Assembly: GCA_040773965.1 (NCBI GenBank)
Contig: JAXGVG010000026.1
Location: 1 to 16,662 of the forward strand
Direction: 5' to 3'
Length of the DNA: 16,662 nucleotides
From: JAXGVG01 sp040773965
GTDB taxonomy: Bacteria > Pseudomonadota > Alphaproteobacteria > UBA9219
The position numbers and the translations under genes are program-made. The notes beneath the pieces are model-generated. The model saw only the letters and a program-made list of their open reading frames with translations. It ran no database searches and was not told the origin of the DNA. Below, one piece after another: positions 1 to 6,086 of the stretch; the stretch's first letter is position 1, and each line of letters opens with the position of its first letter.

Positions 1-557
1 GCGACATGTGCATGGACGGCACGGTCTATGCGGGTCTTTCGCCTGACGGCAACGTCAAGATGTTCACGACGCCATGCGATTACGGCCAGACGTGGGACAA
101 CTGCTCGACATGCGTAGGGACGCGCACAAAAGTCGCTTGGTCCAATTGGCAAGTGTTAACGGGCATCAACAATCCGAACACAGGAAAGGCTAATTCATCC
201 GCTTTGGCCGCGTTGAATTCTCCAACTTATACAGCGGCAAGAACCTGTGAAAATCTTGTAGCTAACGGCTATAACGACTGGTATTTGCCGGCCATCAACG
301 AGCTTATTTTGTTAGGTAACGGGAGTATGTCAATCGGCAACTTCGGCTATTCATGGTCGGGAGAAGACAGTATGCAAAACATTTATTGGTCTTCTTCGGA
401 ATCGATGGGTTCAAAATATTACTCGGCCTCGAGCCGTGCTTCCGCGATGAATCCCGATGTGCACAGTTTTTCAAGACTCTATTATAACGCGCCGGATGTC
501 AATGGCTCTGATATTCCTAAAACCGACACGGCCTATCTTCGCTGCGTGCGGCGGTAG
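1..557 (+). CDS. DUF1566/Lcl C-terminal-like domain protein, 5' end outside window
   Basis: The frame is open from the left edge, so this is the C-terminal part (about 184 codons) of a longer protein ending in TAG. The visible part has the hallmarks of the DUF1566/Lcl_C fold: a YNDWYLPAINEL segment (roughly codons 95-106), then IYWSSSES, and a terminal YLRCVRR; family members typically end in a conserved Cys-Val-Arg. Several cysteines in the N-terminal visible part (CDYG, CSTCVG) suggest an exported, disulphide-containing protein. This fold is found on cell-surface and adhesin-like proteins, sometimes on pilin-type carriers, but the N-terminus needed to decide that is missing. The gene converges on the ABC1 kinase gene with only three bases between the stop codons and no hairpin terminator. 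It is visibly more AT-rich than the fabD/hldE region. Family assignment is fairly sure; the function is not known. Confidence 0.75.
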   Translation, partial: DMCMDGTVYAGLSPDGNVKMFTTPCDYGQTWDNCSTCVGTRTKVAWSNWQVLTGINNPNTGKANSSALAALNSPTYTAARTCENLVANGYNDWYLPAINELILLGNGSMSIGNFGYSWSGEDSMQNIYWSSSESMGSKYYSASSRASAMNPDVHSFSRLYYNAPDVNGSDIPKTDTAYLRCVRR

Positions 558-560
558 GCG

Positions 561-1904
561 TCAGGCTTTGATGCCGGTTTGGCGAAGCGCCGTTTGCTGT
601 CTTGGCGCGAGCGCCTTGACGTCGAAATCTTTCACAAGCTCGTGAAAGAGTCTGTACCAGTTGATCTCCGCGCGGAGACGCAAGAAGACAGCGCCGAGGC
701 CAATGGCGGCGCGATCCATGAATACGAACTCGCGGGGCACGGTCACCCCGCCGATCTTGCGTAATTCGCGGTGCACGCGGTTGGCCGTGGCGCGTCCATA
801 AAGGCCTGTGTTGGTTTCTTCGATAAGTTGCGCACGGTCTTCCAAAAGCGGGGCATATATAAAATTGGCCCATATATTTAAAACGCTAACTAACTCCTTG
901 TTAATATTATGAAATCCCCATGCCTTATAAGCCTCAACGGCAAGCTCTGACTTCTTCTCAAGCAACGCTTGATAAAGTTTCATGACGCCTTGCACGAGTT
1001 CCGGCTTAAAAATGCGAACGCAACCGAAATCCAGCAGGTTGAGGCTGTTGTCCTTGCGCACCGTGTAATTGCCGAGGTGCGGATCGCCATGAATGACGCC
1101 GTAATAATAAAAGGGCGTATACCACGCGCGGAACATGTTGATGGCCACGGCGTTGCGATCTTTAAGCGGCTTTTCGTCGGCAATCTTCGCCAATCGTTCG
1201 CCTTCGAGCCAAGTCATCGTCAAAAGACGATCCGTCGAAAGCTTGTCGACGACTTCCGGCACATGAACACCCGTAACTTTTGCGAGCATTGCCCGGTAAA
1301 GTTTAATGTGCTTGGCTTCAAGGATGTAATCCAGCTCCTCGCGCAAACGGTCCGCAATCTCCGCCTGCACCTGTTTGGTGGAAACGGCGCGGTCATAATG
1401 CTCGAAAACGGCCAACGCTAACCTCAGTTGGCGCAAGTCGGCTTCGACGACGGAGGACATATCGGGGTACTGCAGTTTGCAGGCCAGCTTCTGCCCATCC
1501 AGCCCTGTCGCCCGGTGCACCTGCCCCAATGATGCCGCTGCGGCAGCCAAAGGTTCAAACTTCTTGAACTTCTTTTGCCAATCCGGCCCAAGTTCAGTGG
1601 CCATACGTCTTTTGACAAACGCCCAACCCATCGAAGGCGCATCGGCCTGTAGATGCATAAGTTCGGCAGCGTATTCTTTCGGCACGGCATCGGGGATCAT
1701 CGCCAGTATCTGGGCTATCTTCATAATCGGCCCCTTGAGGCCGCCGAGTGTCTCGCGCAATCGCTCCGCCAGCTTTTGGCGGTCAGTCTTCATCCCAAGA
1801 TAACGCTCCCCGGCCATGCGCACGCCGACACCCGCCATGGCCTTTGAAACCTTGGCATAGCGCTTCACGCGCTTGCGGAGAGTGTTTTTTTCGCGTTGAG
1901 GCAT
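561..1904 (-). CDS. ABC1/AarF/UbiB-family atypical kinase
   Basis: A 447-residue ABC1 (UbiB/ADCK) family protein of full length. Motifs in order: a KxGQ-like motif written K-I-A-Q at residues 62-65; the alanine-rich nucleotide loop with SLGQVHRA (about 121-132); the ATP-contacting lysine K143 in ACKLQYP; the ExD motif E190-L-D192; the catalytic HGDPHLGN (272-279); and metal-binding DFG (292-294). Proteins of this fold support ubiquinone biosynthesis or lipid homeostasis, acting as ATPases or unorthodox kinases at the membrane. The KIAQ-type subgroup is common in Alphaproteobacteria and is not proven to be the ubiquinone UbiB. I see no clear C-terminal transmembrane pair. It lies 18 bases downstream of the ParE toxin gene and may be cotranscribed with it. 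Only a weak Shine-Dalgarno sequence precedes the ATG. Confidence 0.88.
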   Translation of the reverse strand: MPQREKNTLRKRVKRYAKVSKAMAGVGVRMAGERYLGMKTDRQKLAERLRETLGGLKGPIMKIAQILAMIPDAVPKEYAAELMHLQADAPSMGWAFVKRRMATELGPDWQKKFKKFEPLAAAAASLGQVHRATGLDGQKLACKLQYPDMSSVVEADLRQLRLALAVFEHYDRAVSTKQVQAEIADRLREELDYILEAKHIKLYRAMLAKVTGVHVPEVVDKLSTDRLLTMTWLEGERLAKIADEKPLKDRNAVAINMFRAWYTPFYYYGVIHGDPHLGNYTVRKDNSLNLLDFGCVRIFKPELVQGVMKLYQALLEKKSELAVEAYKAWGFHNINKELVSVLNIWANFIYAPLLEDRAQLIEETNTGLYGRATANRVHRELRKIGGVTVPREFVFMDRAAIGLGAVFLRLRAEINWYRLFHELVKDFDVKALAPRQQTALRQTGIKA

Positions 1905-1922
1905 AAGAAGCCGTTGAAGCCT

Positions 1923-2279
1923 TTATTTTGCTGTTTTTCTTTTCAACATTTCAATTTCAACCAGAAAGGATGGCCCCCGATTAGCTATAATCTTTTCAAT
2001 ATCACGGCGCTGATGCAATAACGTCAGGATCACAATACCTCCTTCAAGGCGATCATAAACGATAAAATGCCTACCAGATGGCGCCATCAGAAAAGGCACG
2101 GCGCGATGCGCGCGAAACCGGCCAATTTCCGGATTTATAGCGGCTTTTTTCATGACAGCGTACAAGTCAGCCATGTACTCGTCCGCCGACTTTTCACCCC
2201 ACTGTTTCAGTGAATGAGAATAAATTTCGCGGAGGGCTTTTGCGGCCTGCCGCGTCAGGTGAAACCTGGCCTTTTTCAT
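1923..2279 (-). CDS. parE: ParE/RelE-superfamily toxin
   Basis: A 118-residue protein resembling the ParE branch of the RelE/ParE toxins. It shows an N-terminal FHLTRQAAKALREIYSHS helix region, ADEYMADLYAVM, a central basic stretch with FRAHRAVPFLM, the strand GRHFIVYDRL, and the C-terminal LTLLHQRRDIEKII, where family members usually carry an xHxxRD-type ending. ParE proteins poison DNA gyrase; RelE relatives cleave mRNA. The sequence favours ParE but does not prove the target. I choose the ATG at 2279 rather than an in-frame TTG at 2285, because it gives the ATGA four-base overlap with the antitoxin stop, typical of coupled toxin-antitoxin pairs. The protein is slightly longer than the usual 95-100 residues, with a basic C-terminal tail (LKRKTAK). 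Regulation is probably through the promoter/operator ahead of the antitoxin. Confidence 0.85.
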   Translation of the reverse strand: MKKARFHLTRQAAKALREIYSHSLKQWGEKSADEYMADLYAVMKKAAINPEIGRFRAHRAVPFLMAPSGRHFIVYDRLEGGIVILTLLHQRRDIEKIIANRGPSFLVEIEMLKRKTAK

Positions 2280-2548
2280 GACCAATCGGTCGTTTCCTTA
2301 TTCTCAAGAACTTTCATGTCCTTATGGAAATCGCCCGTGGAAGGAAAGGTTCGCCCTGCAGCAACGTCGCGATAACCGGTGAGAATGGAGCCAATTTCAA
2401 TTTGGCCATCGCGTCTTTCCATATCGCGGCGGATAAGATCGCGAATATATTCGCTGGGCGTTTCGTAAAGTCCCGTTTTTCCCACCATCTTTCCAACGAA
2501 AGCGGCAAGCGAACCGGTCAGACGCGCGTTAATGCGGGTGGATAACAT
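2276..2548 (-). CDS. parD: ParD-like ribbon-helix-helix antitoxin
   Basis: A 90-residue protein with an N-terminal ribbon-helix-helix DNA-binding domain: STRINARLTGSLAAFV as strand and first helix, then the very typical YETPSEYIRDLIRRD segment (about residues 28-42). The charged C-terminal half (GDFHKDMKVLENKETTDW) is the expected toxin-binding tail. It is the first gene of the module and overlaps the toxin by four bases. A good Shine-Dalgarno sequence (AAGGAG, complement at 2556-2561) lies seven bases before the ATG and fixes the start. Antitoxins of this type bind and neutralise ParE and repress their own promoter; a matching palindromic region lies directly upstream. It sits 114 bases downstream of the fabG stop and is more AT-rich than fabG, which fits acquisition as a mobile cassette. 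Confidence 0.87.
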   Translation of the reverse strand: MLSTRINARLTGSLAAFVGKMVGKTGLYETPSEYIRDLIRRDMERRDGQIEIGSILTGYRDVAAGRTFPSTGDFHKDMKVLENKETTDWS

Positions 2549-2575
2549 GGGCAGGCTCCTTCAACGGCTTGTTTT

Positions 2576-2604
2576 AATTTAACAAATGTCGCAATAATTG
2601 TCAA
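2576..2604 (-). promoter_or_regulatory. parDE promoter
   Basis: Read on the minus strand, a perfect -35 TTGACA (2599-2604) is followed after 17 bases by a -10-like TAAATT (2576-2581, 4 of 6 consensus positions). The predicted start point lies about 20 bases upstream of the antitoxin ATG. The promoter lies inside the operator-like repeat region. Confidence 0.6.
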
Positions 2605-2626
2605 TATTGTCATAATAAATGCGACA
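2587..2626. promoter_or_regulatory. Operator-like inverted repeat of the parDE module
   Basis: Outer arms TGTCGCA (2587-2593) and TGCGACA (2620-2626) are perfect reverse complements. Between them lie two direct TTGTCA copies (2598-2603 and 2607-2612) around the palindrome CAATATTG (2602-2609). The four TGTC-type half-sites are spaced at roughly 9-11 bases, one helical turn, as expected for cooperative binding of ribbon-helix-helix dimers. The element covers the -35 and spacer of the parDE promoter, so binding should repress it. The role is inferred from position and symmetry. Confidence 0.6.
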
Positions 2627-2662
2627 ATCGGGCGGATTAGAGCAATCCAATGAGAAAATGTC

Positions 2663-3403
2663 CTAAATCATCGCCATTCCGCCGTTGACATGGATCGTCT
2701 GGCCGGTGATGTAGCGGGCTTCTTCGCTCGCAAGAAAAACAATCGCGGCGGCGACGTCTTTCGCTTCGCCGAGATAGCCGACAGGAATGGCAGAAAGCAT
2801 GCGCTGTTTCTGGTCTTCCGTAAGCTTATCCGTCATTGGCGATATGATGAAACCGGGCGCGACGCAATTAACCGTTACGTTGCGCGGCGCGATTTCCTGC
2901 GCAATCGATTTGCTCATCGCCATTAGTCCGCCTTTGGAGGCCGAATAGTTTGCTTGTCCCGCGTTGCCCATGGCCCCGACAACTGACGCGAGGCTGATAA
3001 TGCGTCCCCAGCGGCGGCTCATCATGCCTTTGAGGCACGAACGCGAAAGCCGGAACGCCGCCGACAAATTCACATTAATCACCAGATCCCAGTCCTCGTC
3101 CTTCATGCGCATGGCAAGACCATCACGCGTCAGACCAGCATTGTTCACAAGAACATCAACACCGCCGCCGAGTTTTTCCTCAGCCTCTTTTAGTAAAGCC
3201 CCTGCGGCCGCCGGATCGGAAAGGTTCGCCACAACGCTAAGGGCATTTTCGCCTAATTCTTTCTGTAGCGCCTCAAGCGGTTCTTGCGCGATATCCGTCA
3301 TAGCCACGCGTGCACCCTGCTCCATCAAGGTTCGCACCACAACTTTGCCGATTCCACCCGTGGCGCCTGTGACAAGAGCGTTTTTTCCACCAAGGCTAAA
3401 CAT
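2663..3403 (-). CDS. fabG: 3-oxoacyl-[ACP] reductase FabG
   Basis: A 246-residue classical short-chain dehydrogenase/reductase matching FabG in length and motifs. It has the NADP-binding TGATGGIG (residues 12-19), a D-L-like ANLSD turn near 59-63, NNAG (87-90), and the catalytic Ser140, Tyr153 and Lys157 in the Y-S-A-S-K motif. The C-terminus reads YITGQTIHVNGGMAMI, the usual FabG ending. It reduces 3-oxoacyl-ACP to 3-hydroxyacyl-ACP in type II fatty-acid elongation in the cytoplasm. A strong AGGAGG ribosome site lies seven bases before the ATG. The start is only 17 bases after the brnA stop, and no separate promoter is evident there. The nearby fabD supports the assignment over other SDR enzymes. 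Unusually, toxin-antitoxin modules lie on both sides and no acpP follows in the window. Confidence 0.94.
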   Translation of the reverse strand: MFSLGGKNALVTGATGGIGKVVVRTLMEQGARVAMTDIAQEPLEALQKELGENALSVVANLSDPAAAGALLKEAEEKLGGGVDVLVNNAGLTRDGLAMRMKDEDWDLVINVNLSAAFRLSRSCLKGMMSRRWGRIISLASVVGAMGNAGQANYSASKGGLMAMSKSIAQEIAPRNVTVNCVAPGFIISPMTDKLTEDQKQRMLSAIPVGYLGEAKDVAAAIVFLASEEARYITGQTIHVNGGMAMI

Positions 3404-3420
3404 GGCTTTACCTCCTATTG

Positions 3421-3702
3421 TTATTTTCTTTCCATTTGTTCGCGCAAAACGCGATTAATTTCCGTTTGATATCGTCCTTCTGGCGCGTGGGCTCTATAGT
3501 AAGTCAATAAATCTTCATCGAGCCGGATTGTAACGGACATTTTGCGTGGTCGATAAAAAAGTCCTCGGCGAGCCTTACGCGAAAACACAGTTTCAGGCAT
3601 ATCCGATAAGTTGATTTTACTTTTCGATCCTTTCCCGATAACTTTTTTCTGACTAGTTGATAAAGCTTTCGGCAAGCCTTTATGAGTCGTTCGTGTCTTC
3701 AT
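3421..3702 (-). CDS. brnA: BrnA-like ribbon-helix-helix antitoxin
   Basis: A 93-residue basic protein whose C-terminal third carries the BrnA (DUF4415-type) ribbon-helix-helix domain: SVTIRLDEDLLTYYRAH followed by GRYQTEINRVLREQM (about 56-90). The N-terminal half (residues 1-55) is lysine/arginine-rich with no recognised fold; in this family the N-terminal region contacts the toxin. The start is supported by a Shine-Dalgarno AGGAGA eight bases before the ATG, within the end of brnT; the genes overlap by 23 bases. In the known Brucella system BrnA neutralises BrnT and the complex represses its own promoter. The toxin-first order seen here is the normal BrnT-BrnA order. The stop lies 17 bases from the fabG start codon. 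The stretch is clearly more AT-rich than its fatty-acid neighbours. Confidence 0.85.
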   Translation of the reverse strand: MKTRTTHKGLPKALSTSQKKVIGKGSKSKINLSDMPETVFSRKARRGLFYRPRKMSVTIRLDEDLLTYYRAHAPEGRYQTEINRVLREQMERK

Positions 3703-3970
3703 GGTATCTTCTCCTTTCCTTGGGGGTAGCCAAACGCGCTGTGATTATTCGAATAATCTCTTCGCCATCCCTAACTTCATAATTATGACCCACCATCACA
3801 ACGTTATTTTTAATCATTCCTGATGTTTGCCATCGGTATTCATGTCCCTCGATACGGTCCTGTTCCGATAACTGATAGGGATCGTCAAAAACACGTTGGG
3901 CGGTTTCGAAATCTATATCATGTTTAACAAGATTCTTCGCGCTTTTGACTTTATCCCAGACAATTTTCAT
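3680..3970 (-). CDS. brnT: BrnT-family ribonuclease toxin
   Basis: A 96-residue BrnT (DUF497) protein. It has the family's N-terminal W-D-K..K...N..KH-x-I-x-F pattern (residues 5-21), AQRVFDDP (24-31), a central strand region around VVMVGHNYE, and the C-terminal RIITARLATPKERRRYHE (74-91), the most conserved family block. BrnT is a RelE-fold ribonuclease that arrests translation. The frame is open for 12 more codons upstream, but the ATG at 3970 matches family start sites and follows a GGGGGGA purine run at good distance; the upstream ATG would lie inside the promoter. It is the first gene of the module, 73 bases downstream of the pfkB-family stop. The toxin appears intact. Confidence 0.88.
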   Translation of the reverse strand: MKIVWDKVKSAKNLVKHDIDFETAQRVFDDPYQLSEQDRIEGHEYRWQTSGMIKNNVVMVGHNYEVRDGEEIIRIITARLATPKERRRYHEDTNDS

Positions 3971-3989
3971 AAACGTCCCCCCACAAACT

Positions 3990-4017
3990 ATTGTACGTAC
4001 ATACATCTCATTGTCAA
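3990..4017 (-). promoter_or_regulatory. brnTA promoter with palindromic operator over the -10 box
   Basis: On the minus strand there is a perfect -35 TTGACA (4012-4017), a 16-base spacer and a -10 TACAAT (3990-3995, 5 of 6). The perfect ten-base palindrome TGTACGTACA (3992-4001) overlaps the -10 box, where a repressor would block RNA polymerase. This matches the autoregulation known for BrnTA. Because no terminator lies between brnA and fabG, this promoter may also feed fabG. Confidence 0.65.
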
Positions 4018-4043
4018 GATAACCTCACGTTTGATAACTATTT

Positions 4044-5000
4044 TCAGATAATCATGGGGTGCGTCGGGCGCGCCCCGACTTCTTCCAGAATGGCCACGGC
4101 CGTCTTGACACCATATTTTAAACTGGCCTCGAGGCTCAAGCCCTTTGATAAACCGAACAAAAAGCCTGCGGTAAAGGAATCCCCGGCGCCGACCGAGCTG
4201 ACAAAATGCTTTGGCCTCTCGCCCGGAATATCAAAGCGTTTCTTGCCATTGTACGCTTCGACCCCGTCTTCGCCTCTTGTCGTTACGACGATCTGATGCG
4301 GCGGGAGCGGCAATTTCAATACGTTATGAAAAAGCGTTTGCTCGGCGTCATTACCGATTAGTATATCGGCCTTCTCAACGATAAAGCGTGCCAAGTGCTG
4401 CTGGTCTTTCCAAACGTTCACATTGTGAAAACTGAAAACGATTTTCGTTTTGTCATGGGCATATTCTATAGCATCGCGGATGACGCTCGGGTTTTCCGCA
4501 TCGCTTAAAAGCTGAACGTCGATAAGGAAATAGTTCGTCTTTGTGAAATCGAATGAACGGAAATCATTAATGTTAAAATCTTCGGCGCAACCCATATTCG
4601 TCGCAAAACTGCGGTGCCCGTCTTCCGTCAACAAGACAAGGCATACCGCCGACATGATTCCCTTATGATCATAAGGATCGCAACAAAGACTCACGCCGCG
4701 CTTGCGAAAATCGTCGAGAAAGAAATCGCCCATCTCATCGTGGCAAACCTTGCCGAAAAAGCCGACCTTGCCGCCCAAGGCGGCCATAACCGCGACGGTA
4801 TTGGCGCTGGATCCGCCCGCGACCATGCGCGGGTTTTTCAGTTCCGACTGAATTTGCCTGAGCGTGGGAATGTCGAACTCGCGTCCCGCGTCGAAAGGAA
4901 TATTCCTTTCCTTCAGAAACGCGGTTGAAACATCGGCAATCACATCGGTATAGGCGCGGCCGACGGCGACGACGTTAAAATATTCCTGTGAATGGCTCAT
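4044..5000 (-). CDS. PfkB-family carbohydrate/nucleoside kinase (adenosine-kinase-like)
   Basis: A 318-residue PfkB (ribokinase-superfamily) kinase. It shows the substrate-side GGSSANT (62-68) and LGGKVGFFGKV motifs, an N-x-x-E magnesium motif at N217-D-A-E220, TTRGEDG (240-246), and the C-terminal signature SVGAGDSFTAGF with the anion hole G271-A-G and catalytic Asp274. The overall pattern (AGGSSANTV, ATNMGCAEDF) is closest to the adenosine-kinase-like/sugar kinase branch often found in Alphaproteobacteria; the true substrate cannot be read from sequence. The ATG lies three bases after the fabD stop, so the two are almost surely cotranscribed and perhaps translationally coupled. A link between this kinase and fatty-acid synthesis is not established; it may simply share the operon. 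Confidence 0.88.
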   Translation of the reverse strand: MSHSQEYFNVVAVGRAYTDVIADVSTAFLKERNIPFDAGREFDIPTLRQIQSELKNPRMVAGGSSANTVAVMAALGGKVGFFGKVCHDEMGDFFLDDFRKRGVSLCCDPYDHKGIMSAVCLVLLTEDGHRSFATNMGCAEDFNINDFRSFDFTKTNYFLIDVQLLSDAENPSVIRDAIEYAHDKTKIVFSFHNVNVWKDQQHLARFIVEKADILIGNDAEQTLFHNVLKLPLPPHQIVVTTRGEDGVEAYNGKKRFDIPGERPKHFVSSVGAGDSFTAGFLFGLSKGLSLEASLKYGVKTAVAILEEVGARPTHPMII

Positions 5001-5003
5001 CCG

Positions 5004-5960
5004 CTATCTGTTTTTCAGAAAGGCTTCAATGCTGTCCGGCGCATGCAGCGAAAAGCTCACAATCTCCCTGTCGATGCGTTTGGTCAGACCCGCCAGGACG
5101 GTTCCCGCTCCGCATTCCACCAATTCCCCGACGCCCTGCTCTTTCAGGTAAATCACGGATTCCCGCCATCGGACCGAACCGGTGATCTGATCGACGAGCA
5201 AGGAGCGAATGACGCCGGGATCGCTCGAGGCCGTTGCCGTTACGTTGTTGACAACCGGCACGACAGGAGCCTTCAGGTCTATATTCGCCAGAGCTTCTTC
5301 CATGGCGATGGCGGCAGGCTCCATCAGAGAGCAATGGAAAGGGGCGCTCACCGGTAACTTAATGCTACGCTTGAAGCCTCGCTCGGCGGCCAGCGCAATA
5401 GCGCGGTCCACGGCGGCCACGTGGCCGCTGATGACGACCTGTCCGGGAGCGTTGTCGTTGGCGGCGGCGCAAATATCGGCTCCGGCAGCGGCGGCCACGA
5501 TTTCCTGCGCCGCTTTCATATCGGTCCCCATAAGGGCCGCCATGGCCCCTACGCCCACAGGAACAGCCTCCTGCATGGCTTTCCCTCTGATACGCAGCAA
5601 ACGGGCCGTATCGGCTAGCGTAAACGTTCCGGCGGCGCATAGGGCCGAATATTCGCCCAAACTATGCCCTGCCACATAGGCCGCAGCCTCAGGAAGACGA
5701 TAATTCCCTTGTTTATCAAGGACGTTAACAACAGCCATGCTAACGGCCATAAGGGCGGGCTGGGCGTTTTCAGTGAGTTTTAAAACATCGTCAGGGCCCT
5801 CAAAAATCACGCTGGAGAGCTTTTGCGAGAGGGCCTCGTCCACCTCCTGAAAGACTTCGCGCGCCTCGGTAAAAGCGTCATAAAGGGCCTTGCCCATGCC
5901 AACCTGCTGGCTTCCCTGGCCGGGGAAAATGAGGGCGCGTTTGGAGCGTTCTGAGTTCAT
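5004..5960 (-). CDS. fabD: Malonyl-CoA:ACP transacylase FabD
   Basis: A 318-residue malonyl-CoA-ACP transacylase of normal length. Motifs: N-terminal PGQGSQ (residues 13-18) forming the oxyanion hole, the nucleophile Ser100 in GHSLGEYSAL, Arg125 in the RIRGKAMQ segment that binds the malonyl carboxylate, catalytic His209 in the SAPFH motif, and a C-terminal QIT (Q258) followed by SVRW. It transfers malonyl groups from CoA to acyl carrier protein, supplying extender units for type II fatty-acid synthesis. It heads the leftward transcription unit, directly followed by the PfkB-family kinase. Its promoter abuts that of hldD. Only a weak GGA-type ribosome site precedes the ATG. In many bacteria fabD is next to fabG and acpP; here the kinase and a toxin-antitoxin pair lie in between. 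Confidence 0.95.
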   Translation of the reverse strand: MNSERSKRALIFPGQGSQQVGMGKALYDAFTEAREVFQEVDEALSQKLSSVIFEGPDDVLKLTENAQPALMAVSMAVVNVLDKQGNYRLPEAAAYVAGHSLGEYSALCAAGTFTLADTARLLRIRGKAMQEAVPVGVGAMAALMGTDMKAAQEIVAAAAGADICAAANDNAPGQVVISGHVAAVDRAIALAAERGFKRSIKLPVSAPFHCSLMEPAAIAMEEALANIDLKAPVVPVVNNVTATASSDPGVIRSLLVDQITGSVRWRESVIYLKEQGVGELVECGAGTVLAGLTKRIDREIVSFSLHAPDSIEAFLKNR

Positions 5961-5989
5961 CGTCCGGTAAAGGTTAAGGTTTGGGCATC

Positions 5990-6019
5990 TTTATGGGCCG
6001 AACTCAAGCTTCTTGTCAA
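5990..6019 (-). promoter_or_regulatory. fabD promoter (leftward)
   Basis: On the minus strand: a perfect -35 TTGACA (6014-6019), an 18-base spacer and a -10-like CATAAA (5990-5995). The -35 hexamer is superposed on that of the divergent hldD promoter. The call rests on consensus match only. Confidence 0.45.
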
Positions 6020-6041
6020 AGGTACGTCAAGTGGCTTTAAT
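6013..6041 (+). promoter_or_regulatory. hldD-hldE promoter (rightward)
   Basis: TTGTCA (6013-6018, 5 of 6) and TTTAAT (6036-6041, 5 of 6) are separated by exactly 17 bases. The predicted transcript would start near 6048, leaving a leader of about 40 bases before hldD. The leader contains a short GGTT/AACC hairpin (6060-6074) but no Shine-Dalgarno sequence. Confidence 0.6.
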
Positions 6042-6086
6042 CCCCCGGGAATCCCTTAAGGTTGGCCCCTAACCCCCGATTTTATC

